Source: Patescibacteria group bacterium (GTDB lineage Bacteria > Patescibacteriota > Minisyncoccia > UBA6257 > HR35). From it: DNA of 12,055 nt. The stretch lies in the NCBI GenBank assembly GCA_030550735.1, contig JAUQOT010000014.1, positions 1-12,055 on the forward strand. The letters are read 5' to 3'. The position numbers and the translations under genes are program-made. Each line of letters starts with the position of its first letter. The stretch's first letter is position 1. Below are positions 1 through 6,858 of this stretch, one piece after another. The notes under the pieces are model-generated. The model worked only from the letters and a program-made list of their open reading frames with translations. It searched no databases and was not told the DNA's origin.

Positions 1-223
1 CAGTTGTTGTTACATTAGGAGAAGAAGTATAAACTGCTGAAGGGTCAATATTACCAAAAGCAGTTGTTGTTGTTGACAGATTACAAGTTGTTGTTTCTAA
101 CACAGTTGCTGAAACAGATACACTACCATGACCTAAAGCGTATTCAACATAAAAAAACTCTATTAAAGGAGGTGTTATTAAAGTAAAAATTAAAAGATAA
201 ATTAAGGGTTTGAATTTTTGCAT
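1..223 (-). CDS. Secreted cell-surface protein, N-terminal part (cut by window edge)
   Basis: The first 74 codons are visible; the 3' end lies outside the window. The ATG at 223-221 is followed by a signal peptide (MQKFKPLIYLLIFTLITPP, then a short hydrophobic stretch to about residue 30). The mature part begins with a Ser/Thr-rich strand pattern containing TTTCNLSTTTTAFGNIDPSA. This resembles the start of the last domain of the upstream 1231-aa protein (SLTCTLSATSTSFSNLSPSS), with the Cys and the F-x-N-[IL]-[DS]-P-S pattern kept in register. The two are probably paralogous beta-sandwich domains of surface proteins. A distant likeness to spore-coat-U or WxL-type domains is possible but unproven. 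It follows the giant protein on the same strand after 94 bp. No Shine-Dalgarno is seen; the leader is A/T only. No GC hairpin lies in the 224-317 gap, so read-through from the upstream gene is plausible. Confidence 0.72.
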   Translation of the reverse strand, partial: MQKFKPLIYLLIFTLITPPLIEFFYVEYALGHGSVSVSATVLETTTCNLSTTTTAFGNIDPSAVYTSSPNVTTT

Positions 224-317
224 ATTTTTTATTTACTTAATTACGACCTTAGATCGAATTTTTTAAAATTTTACCACATATTTTTGAAAATTCTATCAAA
301 TTCAATAAGTGGATAAT

Positions 318-3300
318 TTATAAAGAACTACATGAATAAGTAATTGTATCAGTATAACTTCCAGCAGGAGCTAAATATGAAACAGAAGCTTTATGTTTAA
401 TATTAATTTGAGCGTTAGAGACAGCAGTTGTTGAAGAAGCTAATTGAATATCAGTTAAACTAAGCCCACCAACATCATTTCCGCTTTTATTATATTTTGG
501 ATTAATGGTTATATTTGAAGCTGTTGTTGTTGCTTGAATTCCATAACCGTCTACACCAGCAGTTAAAGCTGCATCAGCAGATTGAATTAAATAAGTAGGT
601 GAAGTTGATTTATACAGCCCAGGATTTGTACCATTTCCAGCATCTTTAACTGTTATTTGAAAACCACCAGAAGAAGTAATAGTAATTGTAATGTCTGGAG
701 TTGAGGTTGAAACAGAAGATGGTGATAAATTCGAAAAAGAAGTAGAAGTAGCTGAAAGAGTACATGTAAGAGAAACTGATTGAGCAGTGGTAATTTGAGG
801 AATAACTGAATAAGTATCTAATAAGCTTCCGTCTGCTTTAACAACTCTAAAACAATAAGTTGTTTCTGGAGGTGCACCGTTGTCTTTTAAAGCAAAGTCC
901 CATTTACCGTCCTGGCCCAGAAGAATTGCTGCTTGAGAGTTAGTAAAGTTATTTACTTCTTCATAAGTTTGATTAACAACCGTATCTGCACCATGAGTTG
1001 GATCATTAGCATTAGCTGTCAAAGCTGAACCATCGGCTGGTATAAGATTATCATAGAAAGAAATTACTGTAGACGTTGTTACATCGCTCCATAAAGAAGG
1101 AGGAGATGAGGTACAGCTTGAACCTGTTGAAGTTCCAAATTGAAGTTTAAATTCTTGACCTGAAACAGAGAGAGTCCCAGTTGAGATATGTATTAATAAT
1201 CTTAATCTAAAAACCTGGCCAGGAGAAATTAAAATTGCCGGTGTATCTTGATTAGCTAAAGGACTACCCACATCAGTTGAATCTAAATTATTAAAAAATC
1301 TATAAGCAGACTGTTCATAAGTAATATTAGTTTCTAACCATTCAATTTCTAGTCTAACCACAAAACTTGTATCACCAGCCGCAGATTCTTGATACAAAGC
1401 AAAACCTTCGCCTGGAGCTAGTATAAGCTCATCTTGAAAAACAATTTCTATATGATAAATTCCGTAATTTTGGTTAACAGCACCAGGCTGAGTAACACCT
1501 AATAAACGAGAATGAGTATTTTGAATAAAACTTACTGTAGGGTTAGTTGTTCTAATTTCAGATGTTGAATTAGTTGTTGAAGAGTTTTTAGGTAAAATAT
1601 CAGTTGTATTTATTAAAGTACCTCCCGTAGCTGAATTTATTTTTCTTATCGAAATTGGAATATATGTAGGAGCTGTAGCTGCAGCACTTCTATCTACTCT
1701 AATTCCTATTCTTTTAACTATATAATTTTTGCTAGAACCAAGAGGATTAAAAAACGAAGAATAAACATAACCTGCATTTAAGCTTCCTGCAATTGCTCCA
1801 GTATAAAAAAGATATTCTCCTTGAGGATCAGGAGCAGTTGTTACTTCTTGCCATTCTATTAAAATTTTTACTCGCAAAACTGAATTTCCAGCTGCTTCTT
1901 GATATAAAGCAATTCCTTCTCCTGGTTTTAAAATTAATTTTTCATCATTTCTGAAAATAAGTTCTCTATAACCTCCTAAAGAAGGTGCTATAGCAGTACT
2001 TATAGCACCAGGAGTTTGAACTGAAACTAATCTTGCATTATTAGTCCCAACAAAACTTACTGTTACTCCTGTTCTTCTTATATCTGCAACTGAATTAGGA
2101 CTTCCAGAATGTTTTTTTGGTATATTAGCTGCGGTAATTTGCGTTCCCCCAGAAGCTGAATTTATTTTTCTTAAGGTCATTGGAATATAAACGCCTGTTC
2201 CAGCAGTATCAATTCTTATATCAATTCTTTTAACAACAAAATATCTTCCTGAAGCAGAAGGATTAAAAAATGAAGCATAAACATAGTTTGCCGCTGTTGA
2301 ACCATTAACAGGTCCGATATTAATTAAATATTCATTTTGAGCTGAAGGAGTAGTTGTTGTTTCTTGCCATTCAATCATTACTTTAATATAATGATCAACA
2401 TCTCCAGCTGCTTCAATATAAAAACCAATTCCTTCTCCTGGTTGTAAAATCAATTTTTCATTATCGCCAAAAACTATTTCTCGATGACCAATAACTTGAC
2501 CTACTCCTCCAGGACCATTTACTGTCAAAAGTCTTGAATCAGCTGTACCAATATATGTTGCGGTAATTGCTGTTCCACAAGCTGATCCACACCAACGAAT
2601 TTCCATTGCACTATTTGCGCTTCCAGTATGTTTTTTAGGAATATTTGTGGTTGCAATAAGTAAACCACCTGAAGCAGCACTTAATCTTCTCCAAGTAAAA
2701 GCAGAATAAACTGCTGCAGCATCAGCATCATTTCTAATAACTAACCTTTTAATAATTGCTGTTCTTCCAGAACCAGATGGGTTAAAAAAAGTAAAAAATG
2801 TTGTATTAGCAGCTGCAGCTACTTCAATTCTTCCTAAAGCAATTAAATACTCATTTTGAGCTAAAGGAGCAGTTGTTACTTCTTGCCATTCAACAACTAA
2901 TCTTATTAATTGATCAACATCTCCAGCAGTGTCTGCCACTAAAGCAATTCCTTCTCCTGGCTGTAAAATCAATTTTTCATCAGTTTGATCAAAATTTAAA
3001 TACATAAAACCATGAGGTTGACCAGCAACACCACAAGGGGTAACCATAGCAATTCTTGCATCAGTTCCTCCAACTAAAGTAACAGTAACTCCTGTATGTC
3101 TAAGATCCATAGCTGTATTTGCACTTCCTGTATGCTTTTTAGGTACATCAGTAGCAGGAATTTGGGTTCCTCCAGAAGCAGCTGAAATTCTTCTAATGAC
3201 AAGGTTATTTGTGTAAACAGCTGTTGTATCGCAAGTTTCAGCACCAAACCAAATTCTCTTTATAATTGCTACCCTTCCTGAGCCAACAGGATTAAAAAAT

Positions 3301-4013
3301 GAATGATAAACATAATTAGCTCCACCAGCATTTTCTACTCTTGGAAAGGCAAATAAATATTCATTTTGGGCAGTTGGGGTATTACTTGAAGAAATTTCTT
3401 CCCATTCTACATAAAGCCTTATAATATGAGCAGTTGTCCCTGCTGCTTCTTGATAAAGAGCAAGCCCTTCTCCTTGTTGCAATATAATTGGCTCATCTGA
3501 ATTAGTAAATTGAATATCTCTTATGCTGTGCCACTGCCCAGCAGCACCAGGCATTGCTTGTGATAAAATTCTTGAATTAATTGTTCCAGCAAAAGTAACT
3601 GTCGGCCCAGCATATCTTACATTTAAAACAGGATCTGAAGAATAATTATTTTTTTTAGGAATATCAGCTGGTAAAATTTGTGTTCCGCCCGAAGCAGCAG
3701 TAATTCTTCTTAAGGTAAGGTTTACATAGTTTGCTGCAGCATTAGCAAAAGCTCTTACTACAATTCTTTTTATTAAAACAGTTCTTCCTGAAGCAGAGGG
3801 ATTAAAAACAGAAGCATAAACATAATTTGCTGTTGCTGTCCCAGCTACTGGCCCGATGTCAACAAAATATTCATTTTTGTAAGGACTTAACTCGGCTTTG
3901 CTTTCTCTTTTTTTAAAAAATAAACCTAAATTTAAAAATGACAAAAAGAGAATAGTTATTAGTAAGAATTTTGCTATTTTTTCAAAAAAGATAAAAATAT
4001 TTTTAGCTTTCAT
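318..4013 (-). CDS. Giant multi-repeat cell-surface protein (1231 aa), function unknown
   Basis: I do not recognise a named family. Residues 1-12 are Lys-rich, followed by one hydrophobic segment (about 15-33), giving a signal peptide or membrane anchor. Then come five tandem modules at about residues 46-206, 216-379, 386-552, 559-723 and 731-894. Each runs from (Q)NEYL through SFFNPSGSGR, IKRI, SAASGG, IPKK and PGEGIALYQEAAG to IEWQE, and each looks all-beta. Residues ~899-1078 form another domain ending in a fibronectin-III-like strand pair (TTYCFRVV..DGSLLDTY). Residues ~1079-1231 form a C-terminal beta-rich domain with Cys1084 and Cys1228, which could pair; the secreted protein at 1-223 shares its start. 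The ATG overlaps the stop of the upstream 520-aa gene (ATGA), so the two are translationally coupled and probably act together on the cell surface. A structural, adhesive or surface-layer role is inference from repetition and composition. Confidence 0.85.
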   Translation of the reverse strand: MKAKNIFIFFEKIAKFLLITILFLSFLNLGLFFKKRESKAELSPYKNEYFVDIGPVAGTATANYVYASVFNPSASGRTVLIKRIVVRAFANAAANYVNLTLRRITAASGGTQILPADIPKKNNYSSDPVLNVRYAGPTVTFAGTINSRILSQAMPGAAGQWHSIRDIQFTNSDEPIILQQGEGLALYQEAAGTTAHIIRLYVEWEEISSSNTPTAQNEYLFAFPRVENAGGANYVYHSFFNPVGSGRVAIIKRIWFGAETCDTTAVYTNNLVIRRISAASGGTQIPATDVPKKHTGSANTAMDLRHTGVTVTLVGGTDARIAMVTPCGVAGQPHGFMYLNFDQTDEKLILQPGEGIALVADTAGDVDQLIRLVVEWQEVTTAPLAQNEYLIALGRIEVAAAANTTFFTFFNPSGSGRTAIIKRLVIRNDADAAAVYSAFTWRRLSAASGGLLIATTNIPKKHTGSANSAMEIRWCGSACGTAITATYIGTADSRLLTVNGPGGVGQVIGHREIVFGDNEKLILQPGEGIGFYIEAAGDVDHYIKVMIEWQETTTTPSAQNEYLINIGPVNGSTAANYVYASFFNPSASGRYFVVKRIDIRIDTAGTGVYIPMTLRKINSASGGTQITAANIPKKHSGSPNSVADIRRTGVTVSFVGTNNARLVSVQTPGAISTAIAPSLGGYRELIFRNDEKLILKPGEGIALYQEAAGNSVLRVKILIEWQEVTTAPDPQGEYLFYTGAIAGSLNAGYVYSSFFNPLGSSKNYIVKRIGIRVDRSAAATAPTYIPISIRKINSATGGTLINTTDILPKNSSTTNSTSEIRTTNPTVSFIQNTHSRLLGVTQPGAVNQNYGIYHIEIVFQDELILAPGEGFALYQESAAGDTSFVVRLEIEWLETNITYEQSAYRFFNNLDSTDVGSPLANQDTPAILISPGQVFRLRLLIHISTGTLSVSGQEFKLQFGTSTGSSCTSSPPSLWSDVTTSTVISFYDNLIPADGSALTANANDPTHGADTVVNQTYEEVNNFTNSQAAILLGQDGKWDFALKDNGAPPETTYCFRVVKADGSLLDTYSVIPQITTAQSVSLTCTLSATSTSFSNLSPSSVSTSTPDITITITSSGGFQITVKDAGNGTNPGLYKSTSPTYLIQSADAALTAGVDGYGIQATTTASNITINPKYNKSGNDVGGLSLTDIQLASSTTAVSNAQINIKHKASVSYLAPAGSYTDTITYSCSSL
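1332..3878 (-). repeat. Five tandem ~170-codon modules inside the giant surface gene
   Basis: In order of translation the units lie at about 3878-3396, 3368-2877, 2858-2358, 2339-1845 and 1823-1332, with starts 510-519 bp apart. Shared anchors are NEY[LF], FNP.[GA]SGR (replaced by FNPLGSSKN in unit 5), IKR[IL], ASGG, I[P]KK and PGEG. Units 2-4 agree best; units 1 and 5 are more diverged (unit 5 has ILPKN for IPKKH). Unit 3 carries an extra pair of cysteines (RWCGSACG, about residues 474-480) missing from the others. The regular spacing shows growth by duplication of a whole domain, and such an array could change copy number by recombination. Confidence 0.88.
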
Positions 4014-5572
4014 TGGTCTTCAGGTATAAATCCCAGTTCTTCAAGTTTTTCCTTTACTAAAAACTTATCCAAATTAAAATTTTTTCTAAAATCTTCTAAG
4101 ACTGAACTATAATCATCAGAAAAAACTTCACCGTGAATATTATCTTTAAAATATAGATTATGTCCATCATAGATAACCTCATAAGTTATTTTTTGAAAAT
4201 TAATAATAGCCCTTTCTCCCTTAGATTTATCAAACTTAGGTAACTTTTTTTTATAAATTTTTGCGTTTTTGTAATCTGCAGTAAAAATTAAAGACTCTTC
4301 TTCATTTATCCAAAAAACAAAATTTTCTTTAGAAGCAATTATCGAATTATCAGAAGGCGAAATTATACTAGAAGCAATTTGTTTAATCGTTTTATTTGGT
4401 ACATTAATTAGTAATAATTCATTTTCTTTTGTTTCTTTATTAAAGACGAAAATAAGAACATCAGTTGGCGAAATTCCTTTAATTTTTTCAATTTCTAGCT
4501 TATTAAAATCAAAATTTTCTATTTCCGGGAATTTATCAATTTTAATTTCTTCTTCAGGACTTTCTTTATCACTATTTTTACTATATTCAACCTCTAAACT
4601 CATACTTTCTAAATATAGATAGGGAATATTTTCAATTGTGGGATTTGATTGAACTTTAATTTGGATTTTGGGAATCATTAGCCAATCATTAACTGGAATA
4701 GAAAAACTTACATCTTGCGGATTTTTATTAGTTATTGAACCCAAATATTCCCAAGTTTTACTATCAAGAGTATAAAAGATATCAAAATAATTAAAGGTTT
4801 GCTCTAATTGTGTTGTAGAAGTTATTTCTTCAGGAGTAGTTGATATTTCTTGTGTTGTTGTTGATAATTCTTGAGTTGATTTAACCGCTTCTTGAGTTGA
4901 TGTAATTGTTTCTTCTTGAATAGTTGTTGGTAGAATTGTTGTAGTTGTTTCTTGAGTTGTTGTGTTTATTATTTCTTCGGTTGTTGGAGTTACAGAAGTT
5001 TGCTCGCTTGTTAAATTTTCATTAGAAGAAGTTGATTTTTGATTTGTAGTTTCTTCTGCAAAAACTATTTTATAAAAAAATGATTGAGGAATTTCGATTG
5101 TTGATGTTGGAGGATTTTCAGGAGCTGTATTTGTTGAATTTTCTGTTGAAGTATTTATTATCTCAATTGTTTTTGGAGGAAGGATTTTTTCAATTAATGA
5201 CTCTGAAGATGTTGATTGAGTAATAGGTGTTTCTCTTCTTTCATTTGTTAAAACCATATTAAATTTAAGAGTTATGCTTTGAATTTCCCCTTCTTCAATT
5301 GGCCCTTGAAAATTTCCGCAATAAATCTCTTTAAATCCTCCTAAATAAACAGCTGAATTTGATTCATTAATTAAATCTTGATTTTCAACCTCTGGTTTTC
5401 CCTGTGCTTTTTCGGGGTTAATAAAGCTTCCCAAACAAGATTCTGGATAAAAATAAACAATTTCAGCTTTTATTTTTTTATTAAAGAGAAAATAAAACAA
5501 AGATAATGTAAAAACACACAAAATCACCAAGATCAAACTCTTTTTTTTAACAACCTCTTCTACTTTAATCAT
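4010..5572 (-). CDS. Membrane-anchored surface protein with Thr/Gln/Glu-rich insert (520 aa)
   Basis: Not recognised as a named family. A short charged N-terminus is followed by one hydrophobic helix (about residues 11-30), so the rest is probably outside the cell. Residues ~39-108 look like one half of a beta-sandwich (PESCLGSFINPEKAQG, KEIYCGNFQG; Cys46 and Cys85 could pair). Residues ~110-258 are a low-complexity Ser/Thr/Gln/Glu linker. Residues ~259-331 return to beta strands (YFDIFYTLDSKTWEYLGSI to YLYLESMSLEVEYS), as if finishing the same sandwich. Residues ~345-520 contain short repeated strands (DVLIFVFNKETKENELLLIN, NFVFWINEEESLIFTA, YEVIYDGHNLYFKD) that could be a few propeller-like blades. 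The ATG at 5572 has no Shine-Dalgarno (leader AATAAAATT). The stop overlaps the start of the giant gene. First gene of the surface cluster. Confidence 0.82.
   Translation of the reverse strand: MIKVEEVVKKKSLILVILCVFTLSLFYFLFNKKIKAEIVYFYPESCLGSFINPEKAQGKPEVENQDLINESNSAVYLGGFKEIYCGNFQGPIEEGEIQSITLKFNMVLTNERRETPITQSTSSESLIEKILPPKTIEIINTSTENSTNTAPENPPTSTIEIPQSFFYKIVFAEETTNQKSTSSNENLTSEQTSVTPTTEEIINTTTQETTTTILPTTIQEETITSTQEAVKSTQELSTTTQEISTTPEEITSTTQLEQTFNYFDIFYTLDSKTWEYLGSITNKNPQDVSFSIPVNDWLMIPKIQIKVQSNPTIENIPYLYLESMSLEVEYSKNSDKESPEEEIKIDKFPEIENFDFNKLEIEKIKGISPTDVLIFVFNKETKENELLLINVPNKTIKQIASSIISPSDNSIIASKENFVFWINEEESLIFTADYKNAKIYKKKLPKFDKSKGERAIINFQKITYEVIYDGHNLYFKDNIHGEVFSDDYSSVLEDFRKNFNLDKFLVKEKLEELGFIPEDQ
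4802..5056 (-). repeat. Low-complexity Thr/Gln/Glu tract in the 520-aa surface protein
   Basis: Codons ~173-257 repeat an irregular 7-9 residue pattern of STQE, TTQE, STTPEE and ITSTTQ. On the plus strand this appears as many gttgttg, cttgag and gttgatg words. It is typical of a flexible, extended wall-spanning stalk. Its oddity is its position between two beta-rich segments that look like halves of one domain. Confidence 0.75.
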
Positions 5573-5649
5573 AATTTTATTTTATTATTTTAAATTAAAA
5601 TCATCCAAATTTTTAAAATAATTTCAACAAAACCCTCCCCCACTAAAAT

Positions 5650-5685
5650 TTCCTATATTTTGTGCTATAGCATTTTATAAAAGAA
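5650..5685. repeat. Palindrome copy 1 (upstream of the Cas2-like gene)
   Basis: A 36-bp window centred on the perfect core GCTATAGC (5664-5671). The left arm TCCTATATTTTGT and right arm ATTTTATAAAAGA pair at 8 of 13 positions, making this one of the two most worn copies. After the core, resemblance to copy 3 continues past the arm for about 25 bp: both go on to a ...ATAAGATTAA segment near 5695 and 6000. So part of the flank was copied with the palindrome. Confidence 0.75.
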
Positions 5686-5914
5686 TTTGTGAAAGATAAG
5701 ATTAATTCTCATTCTCATAATAATGTCAGATCGGGTAAAGTTAGCAAATAAACAAAATTTTAAAAAATGCTTTATTTAATCTAAGTCTTACCGGTATTAC
5801 CAAGTTAATAGAATAATTTTTTAAGAAACTTAACTTACAAACATTCTTAATAACCCCTACAAAACTTTCTAGTCAAAAATCCAATATTTAATCCTACCTC
5901 ATTTCATACAACAA

Positions 5915-5950
5915 ATCTTATATTTTATGCTATAGCATTGAATATAAGAA
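5915..5950. repeat. Palindrome copy 2 (abuts copy 3)
   Basis: Core GCTATAGC at 5929-5936. Left arm TCTTATATTTTAT and right arm ATTGAATATAAGA pair at 11 of 13 positions, so with the core it could form a 19-bp hairpin stem or cruciform with two mismatches. Its right edge touches copy 3 with no spacer, giving GAATTC at the junction (5948-5953). Confidence 0.88.
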
Positions 5951-5986
5951 TTCTTATATTTTAGGCGATAGCATTGAATATAAGAA
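5951..5986. repeat. Palindrome copy 3 (65 bp upstream of the Cas2-like start)
   Basis: Core GCGATAGC at 5965-5972, one base away from the perfect GCTATAGC, which breaks one core pair. The right half GCATTGAATATAAGAA is identical to that of copy 2, and the left arm differs from copy 2 only next to the core. Ten of 13 arm positions pair, plus the outermost T-A. Copies 2 and 3 are a head-to-tail direct repeat with a period of exactly 36 bp. Copy 3 ends 65 bp before the ATG at 6052, so it could act as an operator. Confidence 0.86.
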
Positions 5987-6051
5987 AATTGATAAAAATA
6001 AGATTAAAATAAAATTAACAGTTAAAATAGAAAATTATAAAAATTAATATC

Positions 6052-6618
6052 ATGGATGAGCGAAAAAGAATAAAAATTGGTAAACTAATGGAAAAGATTA
6101 TGCTTATCCTTCTTACGGGCGTAGCAATTGGTCTAAGTAAAAGCAAATCAAAAACTTATTTCGCAATAAAACAATTACCTAAAGAATTAAAGAAAATTGA
6201 TAAAAAATATTTAAATCAAAGTATTCGGTGTCTCTACCAATCAAAATTAATTGATATAAAAGAAAATGAAAATGGTGAAATAATGATGATTTTATCAGAA
6301 GAAGGCAAGAAAAAAATATTGGTCAGAGCAATTGATAATTTAAAATTTAAAAAACAAGAAAAATGGGATGGTTTATGGCGAATAATAATTTTTGATATTC
6401 CTGAAAAGTTTAAGAAAGCCAGAAATGCTTTAGCTCAAAAACTAAAATCAGCGGGCGCTTATCCTTTGCAAAAAAGTGTTTTTGTTTATCCCTATGATTG
6501 TAAAGACGATATTGATTTTATTGTTGAATTTTTTAATTTAAGAAAGTATGTCAGATTTATTTTGGCTAAAGAGATAGATAACGAACTTCATTTAAAAAAG
6601 ATTTTTAACCTAATTTAA
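6052..6618 (+). CDS. Stand-alone PaaX-like / Cas2-fold protein (winged helix + Cas2-like domain)
   Basis: A 188-aa protein. Residues ~12-95 look like a winged-helix DNA-binding domain (LPKELKKIDKKYLNQSIRCL as helices, ENENGEIMMILSEEGKKKIL as the wing). Residues ~104-188 match the Cas2-like ferredoxin fold of PaaX-family proteins: KWDGLWRIIIFDIPEK is strand 1, with Asp115 where Cas2 keeps its metal-binding Asp; ARNALAQKLKSAGAYPLQKSVFVYPY is helix 1 plus strand 2; YVRFILAKEID follows. Databases often label such CPR proteins 'CRISPR-associated endonuclease Cas2', but no array, cas1 or effector is visible here, so it should not be called true cas2. The start chosen is the ATG at 6052; an ATG at 6088 would keep most of the fold. 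No Shine-Dalgarno. The gene is alone on its strand, with palindromes on both sides. Likely roles are a regulator binding the palindromes, or a nuclease-like protein handling them; both are inference. Confidence 0.88.
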   Translation: MDERKRIKIGKLMEKIMLILLTGVAIGLSKSKSKTYFAIKQLPKELKKIDKKYLNQSIRCLYQSKLIDIKENENGEIMMILSEEGKKKILVRAIDNLKFKKQEKWDGLWRIIIFDIPEKFKKARNALAQKLKSAGAYPLQKSVFVYPYDCKDDIDFIVEFFNLRKYVRFILAKEIDNELHLKKIFNLI

Positions 6619-6643
6619 GTAAAACAATTTAAAATTAATAAAA

Positions 6644-6679
6644 TTCTTATATAAAATGCTATAGCACTTTATATAAGAT
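6644..6679. repeat. Palindrome copy 4 (25 bp downstream of the Cas2-like gene)
   Basis: The best-kept copy. Core GCTATAGC at 6658-6665; left arm TCTTATATAAAAT and right arm ACTTTATATAAGA pair at 12 of 13 positions. The inner arm differs from copies 2 and 3 (ATAAAAT instead of ATTTTAT), but symmetry is kept. It could fold in RNA as a long hairpin after the stop codon. It lacks a GC-rich stem and an adjoining U-run, so it is not a normal intrinsic terminator, though it may protect the 3' end of the transcript. Confidence 0.88.
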
Positions 6680-6724
6680 TCAAAGAAGATTACAAAAATC
6701 GATGTGGTTTTTAGAAAAGTTTTT

Positions 6725-6760
6725 TTCTTATATAAAATGCGATCGCTCTAAATATAGGAT
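6725..6760. repeat. Palindrome copy 5 (core GCGATCGC)
   Basis: The left half TTCTTATATAAAATGC equals that of copy 4, but the right arm TCTAAATATAGGA is worn, with 7 of 13 arm positions pairing. The core is GCGATCGC (6739-6746), still a perfect palindrome because both members of the third pair changed (T to G, A to C) relative to GCTATAGC. Its centre is 81 bp from that of copy 4. The following 6761-6858 stretch is A/T-rich with no gene seen. Confidence 0.78.
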
Positions 6761-6858
6761 AATTAAATCTGTTAAGATATTTGTATTTGTAATATAGAGG
6801 GGTAATTAAAAATTGGTGATTATTAAATTAATAGATTTTGAATTTTAGATATTATTTT

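Larger units (their letters stand above)
5573..6051. other. 479-bp divergent intergenic region carrying three palindromes
   Basis: It separates the minus-strand surface cluster from the plus-strand Cas2-like gene. It holds palindrome copies at 5650-5685, 5915-5950 and 5951-5986, described separately. I see no credible ORF and no RNA gene. Between copies 1 and 2 (5686-5914) there is only A/T-rich sequence, an isolated 8-bp palindrome TACCGGTA (5789-5796), and a possible wreck of a sixth copy near 5762-5785 (ATGC followed by TTTATTTAATCTAAG, as if the core had been deleted). No convincing sigma-70 promoter stands out for either flanking gene. A TTGATA at 5989-5994 lacks a good -10 at normal spacing. 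Confidence 0.6.

Noticed and set aside
224..317. Promoter for the partial secreted gene (TTGATA at 299-294 with TAAAAT at 273-268)
   Set aside because: The spacing is 20 bp and the match is weak in A/T-rich DNA. I could not separate it from background.
1984..2009. GCTATAGC inside a 9-bp inverted repeat (GGTGCTATA ... TATAGCACC)
   Set aside because: It is within the coding region of the giant protein, lacks the palindrome arms, and follows from repeated Ala-Ile codons. I judge it a chance match to the island palindrome core.
6644..6679. Palindrome copy 4 as an intrinsic terminator for the Cas2-like gene
   Set aside because: It is symmetrical and A/T-rich with no U-tract directly after a GC stem, and the same element also occurs upstream of the gene, so termination is not its main explanation.
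5650..6760. A CRISPR array beside the Cas2-like gene
   Set aside because: The repeats are irregularly spaced (centres 265, 36, 693 and 81 bp apart), palindromic along their whole length, and have no spacers of constant size. No cas1 or other cas gene is visible.
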